The translations under genes were made by a program, and so were the position numbers. Below, piece after piece: positions 1 to 7,698 of a DNA stretch of 59,330 bases. Position 1 is the first letter of the stretch, and each line of letters opens with the position of its first letter. The stretch covers positions 1 to 59,330 of the forward strand of contig DATGFS010000044.1 of assembly GCA_035308905.1 (NCBI GenBank), read 5' to 3'. This DNA is from a bacterium. GTDB taxonomy: Bacteria > Sysuimicrobiota > Sysuimicrobiia > Sysuimicrobiales > Segetimicrobiaceae. The notes under the pieces are model-generated. The model saw only the letters and a list, made by a program, of their open reading frames with translations. It did not search any database and had not been told where the DNA came from.

Positions 1-256
1 CGCCGTCCGTCCTCCGACCGCTACCCGCGTGTCCCCCGTTCCCGGCCCCGTCCTCTGTGCCGCCCCCTCCTCTCCGGACGAGACCCGCTGCGGCCCCTGG
101 CCGCGCGGACCGGGTGACAACTCAAGAGCCATGACTGAAAAGCAAGTGACGGGAACGCGCCTGACTGCCCTTCCCACTCAAAAGACTATGCTGTGGGTGG
201 TAGCCCGGCCATATCCATACCGGTCTACGACGGTATCACCTAATGTCCTCCAGACT

Positions 257-273
257 TTGAAGAGCATCTTCAA
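257..273. repeat. Short perfect inverted repeat (7-bp arms)
   Basis: ttgaaga-gca-tcttcaa is a perfect 7-bp inverted repeat with a 3-base loop. It would fall in the leader of any transcript from the TATAAT at 308-313. It could be a small hairpin or a protein-binding site. No run of T follows, so it is not a typical terminator. Confidence 0.4.
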
Positions 274-307
274 TATTAGCACGGGCGCAGCGAAGCGTAC
301 ATCATGC

Positions 308-328
308 ATTATACCGAACATATGATCG
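308..328 (-). promoter_or_regulatory. Possible SOS-controlled leftward promoter
   Basis: On the minus strand, CGATCATATGTTCG (328 to 315) matches the Gram-positive LexA/DinR consensus CGAAC-N4-GTTCG at all but one position. It is the same 14-mer as the perfect box before imuA, with one change. It abuts a perfect -10 hexamer TATAAT (313 to 308). The matching -35 is weak, about GTAACG at 331-336. A box overlapping the promoter would let LexA block RNA polymerase. The controlled gene would lie leftwards, mostly outside the window. Confidence 0.5.
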
Positions 329-358
329 ACCGTTACAGGTTTACCCGGCTCATGTTGC

Positions 359-760
359 TCAACCTTTAACCATTCGGCGCTCCGCGATAACCATCGCCGC
401 GTAATCGTCGTACGGCTCGGGCGGGACCTGGAACGATCGAGGGACGAATCTCCTCCACCCCTTCGCCGGATGTTCGTCGAAGTAGCGACGTCTCGCGGCA
501 AGAGTGCTGCCGCGCTCTTCTTCCGCGGTCACGGGCGGCAGGCGCTCCGACCCGTCGAGCCGGGCGAGCGCGGCCATGATCGCCCGGGAGCCTGTTCCGC
601 CGCCGACCACGATCGCGTCGATCCGGTACCGGCCGGCCCATGCAACCACCGTGCGCGGCACGTCGGCCGGCGGCACGATCGTCCTTGCCAGCACCGCGCC
701 CGGCGCACAGACCGCCATCCCGCACTTGTCGCGGCCGGGATCGATGCCGAGCACCGTCAC
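359..760 (-). CDS. RuvC/YqgF-like RNase H-fold nuclease
   Basis: A small RNase H-fold protein of about 133 residues. Near the N-terminus it has VLGIDPGRDKCGMAV, the first acidic strand of the YqgF/RuvC-like family (pre-16S rRNA processing and Holliday junction resolvase relatives). The C-terminal part contains PYDDYAAMVIAERR, which could supply later acidic residues. I chose the GTG at 760, which places the first beta strand right at the start. A TTG at 796 would add 12 residues and overlap the upstream gene. It is the last gene of the long envelope operon, 7 bp after the DUF3084 gene. YqgF-like function is a family-level inference. Confidence 0.65.
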   Translation of the reverse strand: MTVLGIDPGRDKCGMAVCAPGAVLARTIVPPADVPRTVVAWAGRYRIDAIVVGGGTGSRAIMAALARLDGSERLPPVTAEEERGSTLAARRRYFDEHPAKGWRRFVPRSFQVPPEPYDDYAAMVIAERRMVKG

Positions 761-767
761 CCGGCCG

Positions 768-1688
768 TCACCGGAACGTAATAACGAGCGGCCCAACGGT
801 GTAGGTATCGATCAGCGCCACCGCCCGGACCGTCGTGACGGCGCCCGCGGTCTTGATGCGGTCCACGGTTTCCAGGACGATCGCCGGATCCAGCCGGACG
901 TCGACCGGGCTCGTCGTGAGCGCAAAGGGCGGGGAGAGGACGCCGTCGCGTTTGGCCACGGCCGCCGCCGCGGCCGCCAGATCGACGAGCGCGTTTTCGA
1001 TCTGCCCGCGGGAATCACGGCCGTTCACCGAGGCGGTCGCGATCGTTTGGCCCTCGCGAAAGACGACCGTGTTCGGGAAGACGAGAACGGTCGCGTGGAC
1101 CGGCAGTCCGCGCACGGTGTTCTCGCTCGCGATCATCCGAACCGCCATCCGCTGCGCCCGCTCCGCGATGTCGCGCGCGATGACGTCCGCGGTCAGGCCC
1201 GGAGGGGACAGAACGATCGTCGCGCCGTCCGGCCCGGGGGCCGCGCCGCGCTCGCGGGCCGCGCGGGAGGCGAGATCCACGAAGGTCTGCACCCGCCGGC
1301 GAATGTCGTCGAACGGAGCCCGGCCGTCGATCACGGTCCGCAGCACTTCCTGGTCGTTCTGATAGATGATGTCGCGGACCTGAAGCGCCCGCAACTCGCG
1401 CTGCTGCGTGGCGATCTGCGCCTCGAGCTGCCGCGTCTGCTGCTGGACCTCCTGGAGGTGGAACAGCGCCTGGCGCGCGTCCTGGCTCGCGAGCAGCACC
1501 ACCGCGAGTGTCACAACGGTGATCATCATGCCGGTGATGACGGTTACGATCTGCGCGGTGTAGCGCGGCCGCACGCCGAGCAGCGTGAGCCGTTTCCGGC
1601 CGATCGCACGACCGACCAGGTTCCCGATGAACGCGACGAGGCCGCTGACCAGGATGAGGAGCGGGATCAGAAACGCGGCGACGCTCAC
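768..1688 (-). CDS. DUF3084 membrane protein
   Basis: A protein of 306 residues. An N-terminal hydrophobic segment is followed by a GRKRLTLLGVRPRYTAQ stretch and a second hydrophobic segment. Next comes a coiled-coil region rich in Gln and Glu (about residues 65-95), then a soluble C-terminal domain. This matches the DUF3084 family in cyanobacteria and related bacteria, whose function is unknown. The GTG at 1688 overlaps the stop of the upstream glycosyltransferase as GTGA, which fixes the start and suggests coupled translation. Its place at the end of an LPS operon hints at an envelope role, which is inference only. Confidence 0.7.
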   Translation of the reverse strand: MSVAAFLIPLLILVSGLVAFIGNLVGRAIGRKRLTLLGVRPRYTAQIVTVITGMMITVVTLAVVLLASQDARQALFHLQEVQQQTRQLEAQIATQQRELRALQVRDIIYQNDQEVLRTVIDGRAPFDDIRRRVQTFVDLASRAARERGAAPGPDGATIVLSPPGLTADVIARDIAERAQRMAVRMIASENTVRGLPVHATVLVFPNTVVFREGQTIATASVNGRDSRGQIENALVDLAAAAAAVAKRDGVLSPPFALTTSPVDVRLDPAIVLETVDRIKTAGAVTTVRAVALIDTYTVGPLVITFR

Positions 1689-2482
1689 AGGCCGGCCCGC
1701 CGGCGCCCGCCCCGGCGCCCGGCGCGCAGCCGCGCCAGAAGCCGAAGGTAGTTGGCGACCTCCGCCGCGTTCAGCTTGCTGCGGCCGCCGGCACGCTCGG
1801 TGAACACGTAGGGGATTTCCACCACGGCCGCGGTCGGATGCAGCGCCAGAAGCTCGAGGAGAATCTTGTATCCGATGCCGAGGACCGGCGTGTCCTCGAA
1901 CAACCGGCGCCGCGCCGCGAAGAACCCCGACATAGGGTCCGCGACCCGCACCCCGAGCAGGCCGCGGGCCATCCATGTGGCGACCCGGCTCATCACGCGG
2001 CGCCGCCACGGCCAGCTCCGCACCCCGCCGCCCCGTGCGTACCGGGAACCGACGGCGATATCGGCGCCGCCGGCCACCGCGCGGAGCAGCGCGGCTACCA
2101 CCTCGGGTGGATGCGAGAGGTCGCTGTCCATCACGACGATGACATGCCCCCGCGCCCGCCGCACACCCTCGAGGACCGCGGACGCAAGTCCGCTCTTACC
2201 CGGGCGCGTGATGACAATGATCGGAAGAACGTCCTGGAGTTCGGCGGCCATCCCCGCCGCGACCTGCCCCGTGCCGTCGGGCGAGGAGTCGTCGATTACC
2301 AGCACCTCGCACACACCTGGGCCGCCGCCGACCGCCTCCGCCAACCCGCGCAACAACCCCGGGACGGTCGCCCGCTCGTTGTACGTCGGCACCACGATCG
2401 TCGCGTCCGGCCGGCGCTGATCGGCGAGGGGCGGCAGACCGCCGAGGTGCGCGTCGAGGCCGCCCGCTCCGGAACCGCTCAC
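1685..2482 (-). CDS. Family 2 glycosyltransferase, polyprenol-phosphate sugar synthase type
   Basis: A GT-A fold transferase of 265 residues. The nucleotide-sugar motifs are clear: ATIVVPTYNE at about 27, VLVIDDSSPDGT at about 61, and VVMDSDLSHPPE, the DxD-like metal site. A GYKILLEL stretch is typical of dolichol-phosphate mannose synthase relatives (DPM1). It lacks the C-terminal membrane segments of ArnC or GtrB, so it probably works at the inner face of the membrane on undecaprenyl phosphate. The GTG start lies directly after the GT39 stop. The pair suggests this enzyme makes a lipid-linked sugar that the GT39 enzyme then uses. Confidence 0.8.
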   Translation of the reverse strand: MSGSGAGGLDAHLGGLPPLADQRRPDATIVVPTYNERATVPGLLRGLAEAVGGGPGVCEVLVIDDSSPDGTGQVAAGMAAELQDVLPIIVITRPGKSGLASAVLEGVRRARGHVIVVMDSDLSHPPEVVAALLRAVAGGADIAVGSRYARGGGVRSWPWRRRVMSRVATWMARGLLGVRVADPMSGFFAARRRLFEDTPVLGIGYKILLELLALHPTAAVVEIPYVFTERAGGRSKLNAAEVANYLRLLARLRAGRRGGRRRAGL

Positions 2483-4099
2483 CTAGGAGCCCGCCCCGCA
2501 GGCGGCGGCCGGCTTCATTTCAACGGCGTAGGCTCCGTCCGCCGCGACCGTTTCGAGGCCGCCGGGCAGCCCCGAGGCCGCCGCCAGATCCTCCCGGCGA
2601 GCGACGACGAAGACTCGTCCGGACCCGCAGAGCCGGCGCCGGAGGCTCGCCGGGTCGCCGGCCTGCTCGACAACATGATCGGCGTAGAACACAAGCGCGG
2701 CCGGGGCCTCGATCATGTAGGCGATCACGCGATCGCCGGGCCGGAGACGCGCCGCAAGGGCCGCGGCCAGCGGTTTCATCGGTTTCTGCGTCTCGACGGC
2801 CGGGAGCGTCCCGGCGTACAGAACGCCGATGAACACCGCGGTCGCCGCCGGCAGCGAGAGGAACGCGGCCATATACCGGCGCCCGCGGAAGAGCACCGCG
2901 GTCACGCCGGTGCCGAGCACCAGCACGCCGACCGGGGCCAGCAAGAAATCCCGCACGGCGGCGAACTCGCGAGGATATCGGGCCGTCGCGAACGCCGCGG
3001 CGGCCACGACCAGCAGCACCACCACGCCGATCTGCAGGACGAATGAGGCCGCGAGCGTCCGCCGCAGCCGCCCTTCGCCTTCGAAGAGGAACTCCTCCCA
3101 CAGCCGGCCGACCGCGATCGCCGCGATCGGAAAGAGCGGCAGGACGTCGACCGGGAGCCGCTCGCCGGCCGCAAGGGCCAACGCGAAGACGAGCGCCGCC
3201 CACAGCAGGCACAGAAGGCTGCCGTCCTGCCAGCGCCGGAGGTAGTGATAGCCCGCGGCGCCGGGCAGAAAGGCGGTCCACGGCACGGCGCCGATCGCGA
3301 CGATCCCGGCGTCGGTGAGCAGGGTGTGCGCGTGCGCGCCCGCCGGGACCGTAAGCCGCGGGGCCGCGTGGCCCCAGACCGCCGCGCGGAGAAACGCGGT
3401 CCCGTGCCGCGCCGCCTCCGCCGCGTACCACGGCGCGGCCACCGCGAGAAAGACCGCCGCGGCCGGAAGCCACGGGACTTCCCGCAGGCGGCCGAGCGAC
3501 CGCCGATACGCCAGGAACACCAGCATCGTCACCGCCGGCACCACCACGGTGCCCGGGCCGCGCGTGAGCACCCCGAGGCCGAGGAAGAGGCTCGCCAACA
3601 CATAGTCGCGCCGCCGCCCGTCGCGATATCCCCGATAGCCGGCCCACATCGCGAGCAGCATCCAGGTCACGGCCGCGGTATCGGGGACCGCGAGGCGCGC
3701 CGTGACGACATACGCGAGCGTGGTCGTGAGCACGAGCGCGCTCAACACTCCCGTCCGCGGGCCGAACCACTCCCGGCCCAGCGCGTGGGTCGCGAGCACG
3801 CCGAGCACGCCGAACGCGGCCGCCCAGATGCGCGCGGACCATTCGGAGAACCCCAAGACGGCGCCGGACGCCGCCTGAAGCCACATCCACAGCGGGGCCG
3901 GCCCCAACCAGGGCGCGCCGTTCAGATGCTGCGTGATCGGGTCGCCGGTCGCCAGAATCTCCCGTCCGGCTTCGGCGTATCGCGGCTCGTCCACGTCCCA
4001 GAGGCTGCCCGCGCCGAGGTGAAACAGAAAGAACGCCGCCGCGAAGGCGAGTACGAGACCGAGGAGGACACGTTCGTGCCCGGCCTCGGGCTCTCTCAA
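2483..4099 (-). CDS. GT39/ArnT-like integral membrane glycosyltransferase
   Basis: A polytopic protein of about 538 residues. The first transmembrane segment is followed by the loop LWDVDEPRYAEAGREILATG, which carries the acidic residues typical of the PMT/ArnT (GT39) family. Ten or more hydrophobic segments come next, then a soluble C-terminal domain. ArnT-type enzymes transfer a sugar from undecaprenyl phosphate to lipid A or another acceptor on the periplasmic side. I chose a TTG at 4099 because it overlaps the lptF stop as TTGA, the same coupling seen elsewhere here. A start further upstream would extend into lptF. Placement inside the lipid A/Lpt operon makes lipid A or core the likely acceptor; the sugar is unknown. 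Confidence 0.75.
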   Translation of the reverse strand: MREPEAGHERVLLGLVLAFAAAFFLFHLGAGSLWDVDEPRYAEAGREILATGDPITQHLNGAPWLGPAPLWMWLQAASGAVLGFSEWSARIWAAAFGVLGVLATHALGREWFGPRTGVLSALVLTTTLAYVVTARLAVPDTAAVTWMLLAMWAGYRGYRDGRRRDYVLASLFLGLGVLTRGPGTVVVPAVTMLVFLAYRRSLGRLREVPWLPAAAVFLAVAAPWYAAEAARHGTAFLRAAVWGHAAPRLTVPAGAHAHTLLTDAGIVAIGAVPWTAFLPGAAGYHYLRRWQDGSLLCLLWAALVFALALAAGERLPVDVLPLFPIAAIAVGRLWEEFLFEGEGRLRRTLAASFVLQIGVVVLLVVAAAAFATARYPREFAAVRDFLLAPVGVLVLGTGVTAVLFRGRRYMAAFLSLPAATAVFIGVLYAGTLPAVETQKPMKPLAAALAARLRPGDRVIAYMIEAPAALVFYADHVVEQAGDPASLRRRLCGSGRVFVVARREDLAAASGLPGGLETVAADGAYAVEMKPAAACGAGS

Positions 4100-5175
4100 C
4101 GCGCCGCCCGCACCAACAGAATCACGCCCGCGGCGCCGACGAGCAGATCCGGCAGCCACGCCGCGAGGACGGGGGAGAGCAGATGACCGTCGGCGGCCAG
4201 CTGCATCGGGATCGCGACGAGATAATAGGCCACGAGGATCAGGATGCTCATGCCGAAGCCCATGCTCGGACCGGACCGGTGCGGCCGCAGACTGAGCGGC
4301 ACGGCCAGCAGGACGAACGCCACCGAACTCAGCGCGGTCGCGACTTTCGTGTTCAACTCCCCCACAAAGGGGCGGACGTCCCCGCCGTTACGCCGGTACC
4401 GGGCGATCTCGCCGGTGAGCTCGCGAATACTCATGTCCGCCGGCTGCTTCGGCGCGAGCGTGAAGTCCTCGGGCGACCGCGGGACGATGACGCGCAGCGT
4501 GTCGAACTTCGTCGAGACCATCTGTCCCTCGGACAGCACGTACATGTGGCCGCTCTCGAACGTCCACTGGGTCCCCTGCGCGTAGACGGCGTGGTCGGCC
4601 TCGATCACCTCGAGCGGCTGGCGCGGCGTCATATAGACCACGGTCACCGCCTGCAGCGTCCGCGACCTCGGATCATAGCGGTGTGCGCTGTAAAACGCGT
4701 TGCCCTGCGGGATCGGGGCCTGGAAGAACACGTTTTCGATCGGATGGAGCTCCGGCCCGCGCGCCATCACGTCGGCCATCGCCACCCGGTACTGATCCTC
4801 GCTCAGGCTCACGACGCCCTCAACGAACACGAGCGTGCCGGCCGCGACGACGACGCCGGCGGCGATGAGCGGCACGGCGATCCGCGGCAGGCTGACGCCC
4901 GACACCCGCAGCGCGGCGAGCTCGTTGTGATCGGCGAGCCGCCCCATGCCCCAGACCGTCGCGAGCAGCGCGCCCATCGGGGCGCTGAAGGCGATGAAGT
5001 ACGGGATCTTGTAGGCCATCAGCACGAGGGCGACTTGGATCGCGATGCCCTGCCCGATGATCAGCCGCGCCAGGTAGAACAGGTGGTTCATGACCAGCAG
5101 GACGGTGAAGAGGCCGAGCGCCACCCCGAACGAAGAGCCGACCTCCGTGACGAGCAGGCGGTCAAGCAGCGTCAT
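4096..5175 (-). CDS. lptF: LPS export permease, LptF/LptG family
   Basis: A permease of 359 residues with the YjgP/YjgQ layout: an N-terminal cytoplasmic helix (MTLLDRLLVTEVGSSF), two or three transmembrane segments, a periplasmic beta-jellyroll of about 170 residues, then three C-terminal segments. The sequence MGRLADHNELAALRVSGVS is the conserved coupling-helix region that contacts LptB. The ATG at 5175 lies 2 bp after the lptB stop. Proteobacteria use an LptF-LptG pair, but only one such gene is present here, so it may form a homodimer or pair with a copy elsewhere. I cannot tell LptF from LptG by eye. Confidence 0.85.
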   Translation of the reverse strand: MTLLDRLLVTEVGSSFGVALGLFTVLLVMNHLFYLARLIIGQGIAIQVALVLMAYKIPYFIAFSAPMGALLATVWGMGRLADHNELAALRVSGVSLPRIAVPLIAAGVVVAAGTLVFVEGVVSLSEDQYRVAMADVMARGPELHPIENVFFQAPIPQGNAFYSAHRYDPRSRTLQAVTVVYMTPRQPLEVIEADHAVYAQGTQWTFESGHMYVLSEGQMVSTKFDTLRVIVPRSPEDFTLAPKQPADMSIRELTGEIARYRRNGGDVRPFVGELNTKVATALSSVAFVLLAVPLSLRPHRSGPSMGFGMSILILVAYYLVAIPMQLAADGHLLSPVLAAWLPDLLVGAAGVILLVRAAR

Positions 5176-5177
5176 CG

Positions 5178-5930
5178 TCACAACCGGAACCCCTCGCCGA
5201 GGTACACCTGCCGCGCCTCGGGGCTCTCGAGAATCCGCTCCGGCGTTCCGCTGGCCACGATGCGCCCGTTGTGGATGATTGCCGCGCGATCGGTGATCTG
5301 CAGCGTCTCGCGGACGTTGTGGTCGGTGATGATAACGCCGAGGCCGCGCTCGCTGAGGTAGCGGACGGTGCGCTGCAGGTCCTGGATCGAGATGGGATCG
5401 ATGCCGGTGAAGGGCTCGTCGAGCAGCAGGAACGACGGATCGAGCGCGAGCGCGCGCGCGATCTCCACGCGGCGGCGCTCGCCGCCGGAGAGGGTCCACG
5501 CCGGCTGCCGGGCAAGGTCGGTCAGATGGAACTCGTCGAGCAGTTCGCCGGCACGGGCCTCGCGGGCCGCCCGCGAGGGCTCGTGCTGCTCGAGGACGAG
5601 CAGCACGTTCTCGACCACGGTCAAACGCCGGAAGATCGACGGCTCCTGGGCGAGGTAGCCTACCCCGGCGCGGATCCGGACGTCCACCGGCTCGTCCGTC
5701 AAGGCGGCCTCGCCGATCCACACGTCGCCGCCGTCCGGCCGGACGAGCCCCACGATCATGTAAAAGGTCGTCGTCTTGCCGGCGCCGTTCGGCCCAAGCA
5801 GCCCCACGATCTCCCCGGACCCGGCGGTGAGCGACACGCGGTCCACGACGGTGCGCCCGTTGTAGCGCTTGATCAGGCCTTCGGCGCGGAGCCGTCCCGC
5901 GCCCGGCTCGAACGGTACGGTGGGATTCAC
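5178..5930 (-). CDS. lptB: LPS export ABC ATPase LptB
   Basis: An ABC ATPase of 250 residues. The Walker A is GPNGAGKTTT, the Q-loop lies near YLAQEPSIFRRLT, the signature is LSGGERRRVEIARAL, the Walker B is FLLLDEPFTGIDP, and the switch histidine is in IITDHNVRETL. The last two are characteristic of LptB. It powers LPS extraction from the inner membrane with LptF/G and LptC. Its GTG start overlaps the lptA stop as GTGA. Order and spacing (lptC, lptA, lptB, lptF) support the assignment. Confidence 0.93.
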   Translation of the reverse strand: MNPTVPFEPGAGRLRAEGLIKRYNGRTVVDRVSLTAGSGEIVGLLGPNGAGKTTTFYMIVGLVRPDGGDVWIGEAALTDEPVDVRIRAGVGYLAQEPSIFRRLTVVENVLLVLEQHEPSRAAREARAGELLDEFHLTDLARQPAWTLSGGERRRVEIARALALDPSFLLLDEPFTGIDPISIQDLQRTVRYLSERGLGVIITDHNVRETLQITDRAAIIHNGRIVASGTPERILESPEARQVYLGEGFRL

Positions 5931-6925
5931 GGCGACGTGCCGGTGGGATAGGCGACGATCTTGGGGTGTCCGTCGGCCACCGCGCTGTTGTCGCGGAGGT
6001 GCACCGTGATCTGGTCGGCCTCCATGCGGTCGCGGTCGCGCGTCACAACGGCGTGGCCGATCAGCACGACCGTGTCGGCGCCGCCGGAATAGGTGGCGCG
6101 GTCCGCCGTTCCGTGCATGTGCGTCGCCGGGCGGTCGAGCACGACGTGTCCGGTCGCCTCCCCGTCCCGGGACGCCAGATTGCCCTCGATGTGGTCCGCT
6201 TCGAGCCGGTCGCCGCCGCGCAGCGCGATCGCGCGCCCCTCCACCGTCCCGTGCTGCGCCGTGCGATCGTAGACGATCCGGCTGCCGCGCAGTTCCTGAT
6301 CGCCGCGGACGACCACGGCGTCGCCGGACGCGTCCACGCGGCGAAGGTCCGGACGATCGTCGGCCTCAACCCGCGCCGCGGTCACGGTCGCCCACACACC
6401 CTGATCCAGAAACCGTCCGTGCACGCCGCCTTCGGCCAGCACGTGGCGGGTGCCCAGGTCGGCCGTGATGGCGTCGGCCTCCATGCTCATCGTCGGCGAC
6501 GACAGCATGCCGTGGCGCGGCAGCACCGCGCGGCGGTTGGCGCCGTCGTAGTGGATCTCCGGCGCTTCGAGGCGTTCGTCGCCGCGGGTGACCACGACGT
6601 GCGCGCCGATGAAGACGTACGAGGCGGTGGCCGCGTCGTACTCGATGGTCTCGGCGCCCGTCACGTCGACCGGCACCGGCGTGCGCGGCGCGGGCTCGGC
6701 CGGAGCGGCGGGGGAAACCGGGGCGGATTGCGACGTCCGCGCATCCTGCCGGCCGGCAAGCGGCCGGCCGCCGTGTAATCCAAGCGGGCCGGTCCCCGAA
6801 GAGAGGGCGGCCGCGCCGGCGGGCGCGCCGAGCGCCGGGGCGGCTCCCAGCGCGACCGCGAGGACCGCCGCCGCGCACCACACCGGACCGCCGCGCGCTT
6901 CCGCCCGGTTGTCTCGACGCCTCAT
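5927..6925 (-). CDS. lptA: OstA-like periplasmic LPS transport protein LptA
   Basis: A protein of 332 residues. An N-terminal signal peptide (hydrophobic stretch about 15-35) and a Pro/Ala-rich linker are followed by repeated beta-strand units of the OstA/LptA jellyroll. Examples are ETIEYDAATASYVFIGAHVV, LEADHIEGNLASRDGEATGH and MEADQITVHLRDN. It is about twice the length of E. coli LptA (185 residues), so it may carry extra OstA repeats and form a longer periplasmic bridge. The ATG overlaps the lptC stop by one base (TAATG), and its own stop overlaps the lptB start. Confidence 0.85.
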   Translation of the reverse strand: MRRRDNRAEARGGPVWCAAAVLAVALGAAPALGAPAGAAALSSGTGPLGLHGGRPLAGRQDARTSQSAPVSPAAPAEPAPRTPVPVDVTGAETIEYDAATASYVFIGAHVVVTRGDERLEAPEIHYDGANRRAVLPRHGMLSSPTMSMEADAITADLGTRHVLAEGGVHGRFLDQGVWATVTAARVEADDRPDLRRVDASGDAVVVRGDQELRGSRIVYDRTAQHGTVEGRAIALRGGDRLEADHIEGNLASRDGEATGHVVLDRPATHMHGTADRATYSGGADTVVLIGHAVVTRDRDRMEADQITVHLRDNSAVADGHPKIVAYPTGTSP

Positions 6926-7644
6926 TACCGCAGCGTCATGTGGACGTTGCCGAAGAACCGCGTCTGGCCGAGCGTGAGGTCCGAGACCATGCTGTCCGCG
7001 TACATGATGACGCGCTCCTGCACCACCCGAACGTGGCCCCGGCCCTCCACCTGACGCGACTGCGGCGAGTAATAGACCGTGTCGGCGAAGAGCTCGCGGC
7101 CGGCGCTCGTCACCCCGTGCACGTTTCCGCCGACCGTGACTTCCCGGGTACGCGTGTTGTAGGTGCCCGTGTCACCGTTCACCAGCATGCTCGTGCCGTC
7201 GTTGTCGAAGAACGTCGCGCGCACGCTTCTGAGGGCGACCGTCTGCTGCGCCTGCCGCAGCATCATGTCGTCGGCGAGAATCCGCCAGCGCACACGGCCC
7301 TGATCGTCGGTGCCGACCAGGTTGCCGAGCTTGATCTCGCCCGACGCGACGCCGGTGCTCGGACGCTGCGCCGTGCCGGCCGCCGCCGGCCCACCCGCCG
7401 AGAGCGGACGGGTACCGGACGGCACGCCGGCCGCGTCGGCCGGCGGCGCCTGGCTGCTCCCCGCGGGCGCCCCGGCCGCCCCGGAGGAAGAGGCGGACGG
7501 CGCGGCGGGAGCCGGCAGTGCCGGCGGCGTCACCGGTTCCCCGCCGCCGCGGGGCAGCGCGCTCCAGACCAACGCCGCCACCAGCACGATGGGAATCGCC
7601 CACAGCGCGACGCGCCGCAGATGTGTCGTCCACAGATCGCTCAT
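6925..7644 (-). CDS. lptC: LPS export protein LptC
   Basis: A protein of 239 residues with one N-terminal transmembrane helix (about 9-28), a long Pro/Ala/Gly-rich linker (about 30-100), and a C-terminal LptC/OstA-type beta domain. That domain includes GNLVGTDDQGRVRWRILADD and ends in NVHMTLR. LptC anchors the LptB-F/G complex to the LptA bridge. The linker is longer than in E. coli. The ATG at 7644 has a GGAG six bases upstream. That GGAG sits between perfect 6-bp complementary arms (CGAACG/CGTTCG), so the ribosome site may be presented in a small hairpin. Confidence 0.8.
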   Translation of the reverse strand: MSDLWTTHLRRVALWAIPIVLVAALVWSALPRGGGEPVTPPALPAPAAPSASSSGAAGAPAGSSQAPPADAAGVPSGTRPLSAGGPAAAGTAQRPSTGVASGEIKLGNLVGTDDQGRVRWRILADDMMLRQAQQTVALRSVRATFFDNDGTSMLVNGDTGTYNTRTREVTVGGNVHGVTSAGRELFADTVYYSPQSRQVEGRGHVRVVQERVIMYADSMVSDLTLGQTRFFGNVHMTLR

Positions 7645-7659
7645 CGAACGCTCCGTTCG
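7645..7659 (-). promoter_or_regulatory. Hairpin around the lptC Shine-Dalgarno
   Basis: In the mRNA sense, CGAACG-GAG-CGTTCG forms a perfect 6-bp stem with a 3-base loop directly before the lptC ATG. The GGAG ribosome-binding sequence spans the loop and the end of the stem. Such a structure could tune lptC translation. It resembles a LexA box (CGAAC/GTTCG), but the spacing is 5 rather than 4 bases. Confidence 0.4.
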
Positions 7660-7698
7660 TTCACCGCTTGATCGTACCCCAACGGCGGGCACACGGAC

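Larger units (their letters stand above)
1..358. other. Left-edge region without an assigned gene
   Basis: This stretch lies downstream of the RuvC-like gene. Positions 120-358 are visibly less GC-rich than the rest of the window, and I see no convincing gene in it. On the minus strand it carries a TATAAT (308-313) next to a LexA-like box (315-328), then a small perfect inverted repeat (257-273). A frame read leftwards from an ATG at 132 stays open to the window edge, so a leftward gene could begin here, but it has no Shine-Dalgarno sequence and no recognisable N-terminus. Positions 1-120 are very GC-rich and uninformative. Confidence 0.5.

Noticed and set aside
1-132. Leftward gene starting at the ATG at 132
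   Set aside because: The frame is open to the edge, but it has no ribosome site, no recognisable N-terminus and too little sequence to support a call.
7645-7659. CGAAC/GTTCG repeat before lptC as a LexA box
   Set aside because: The half-sites are 5 bases apart rather than 4, and the symmetry is better explained as a hairpin around the Shine-Dalgarno.
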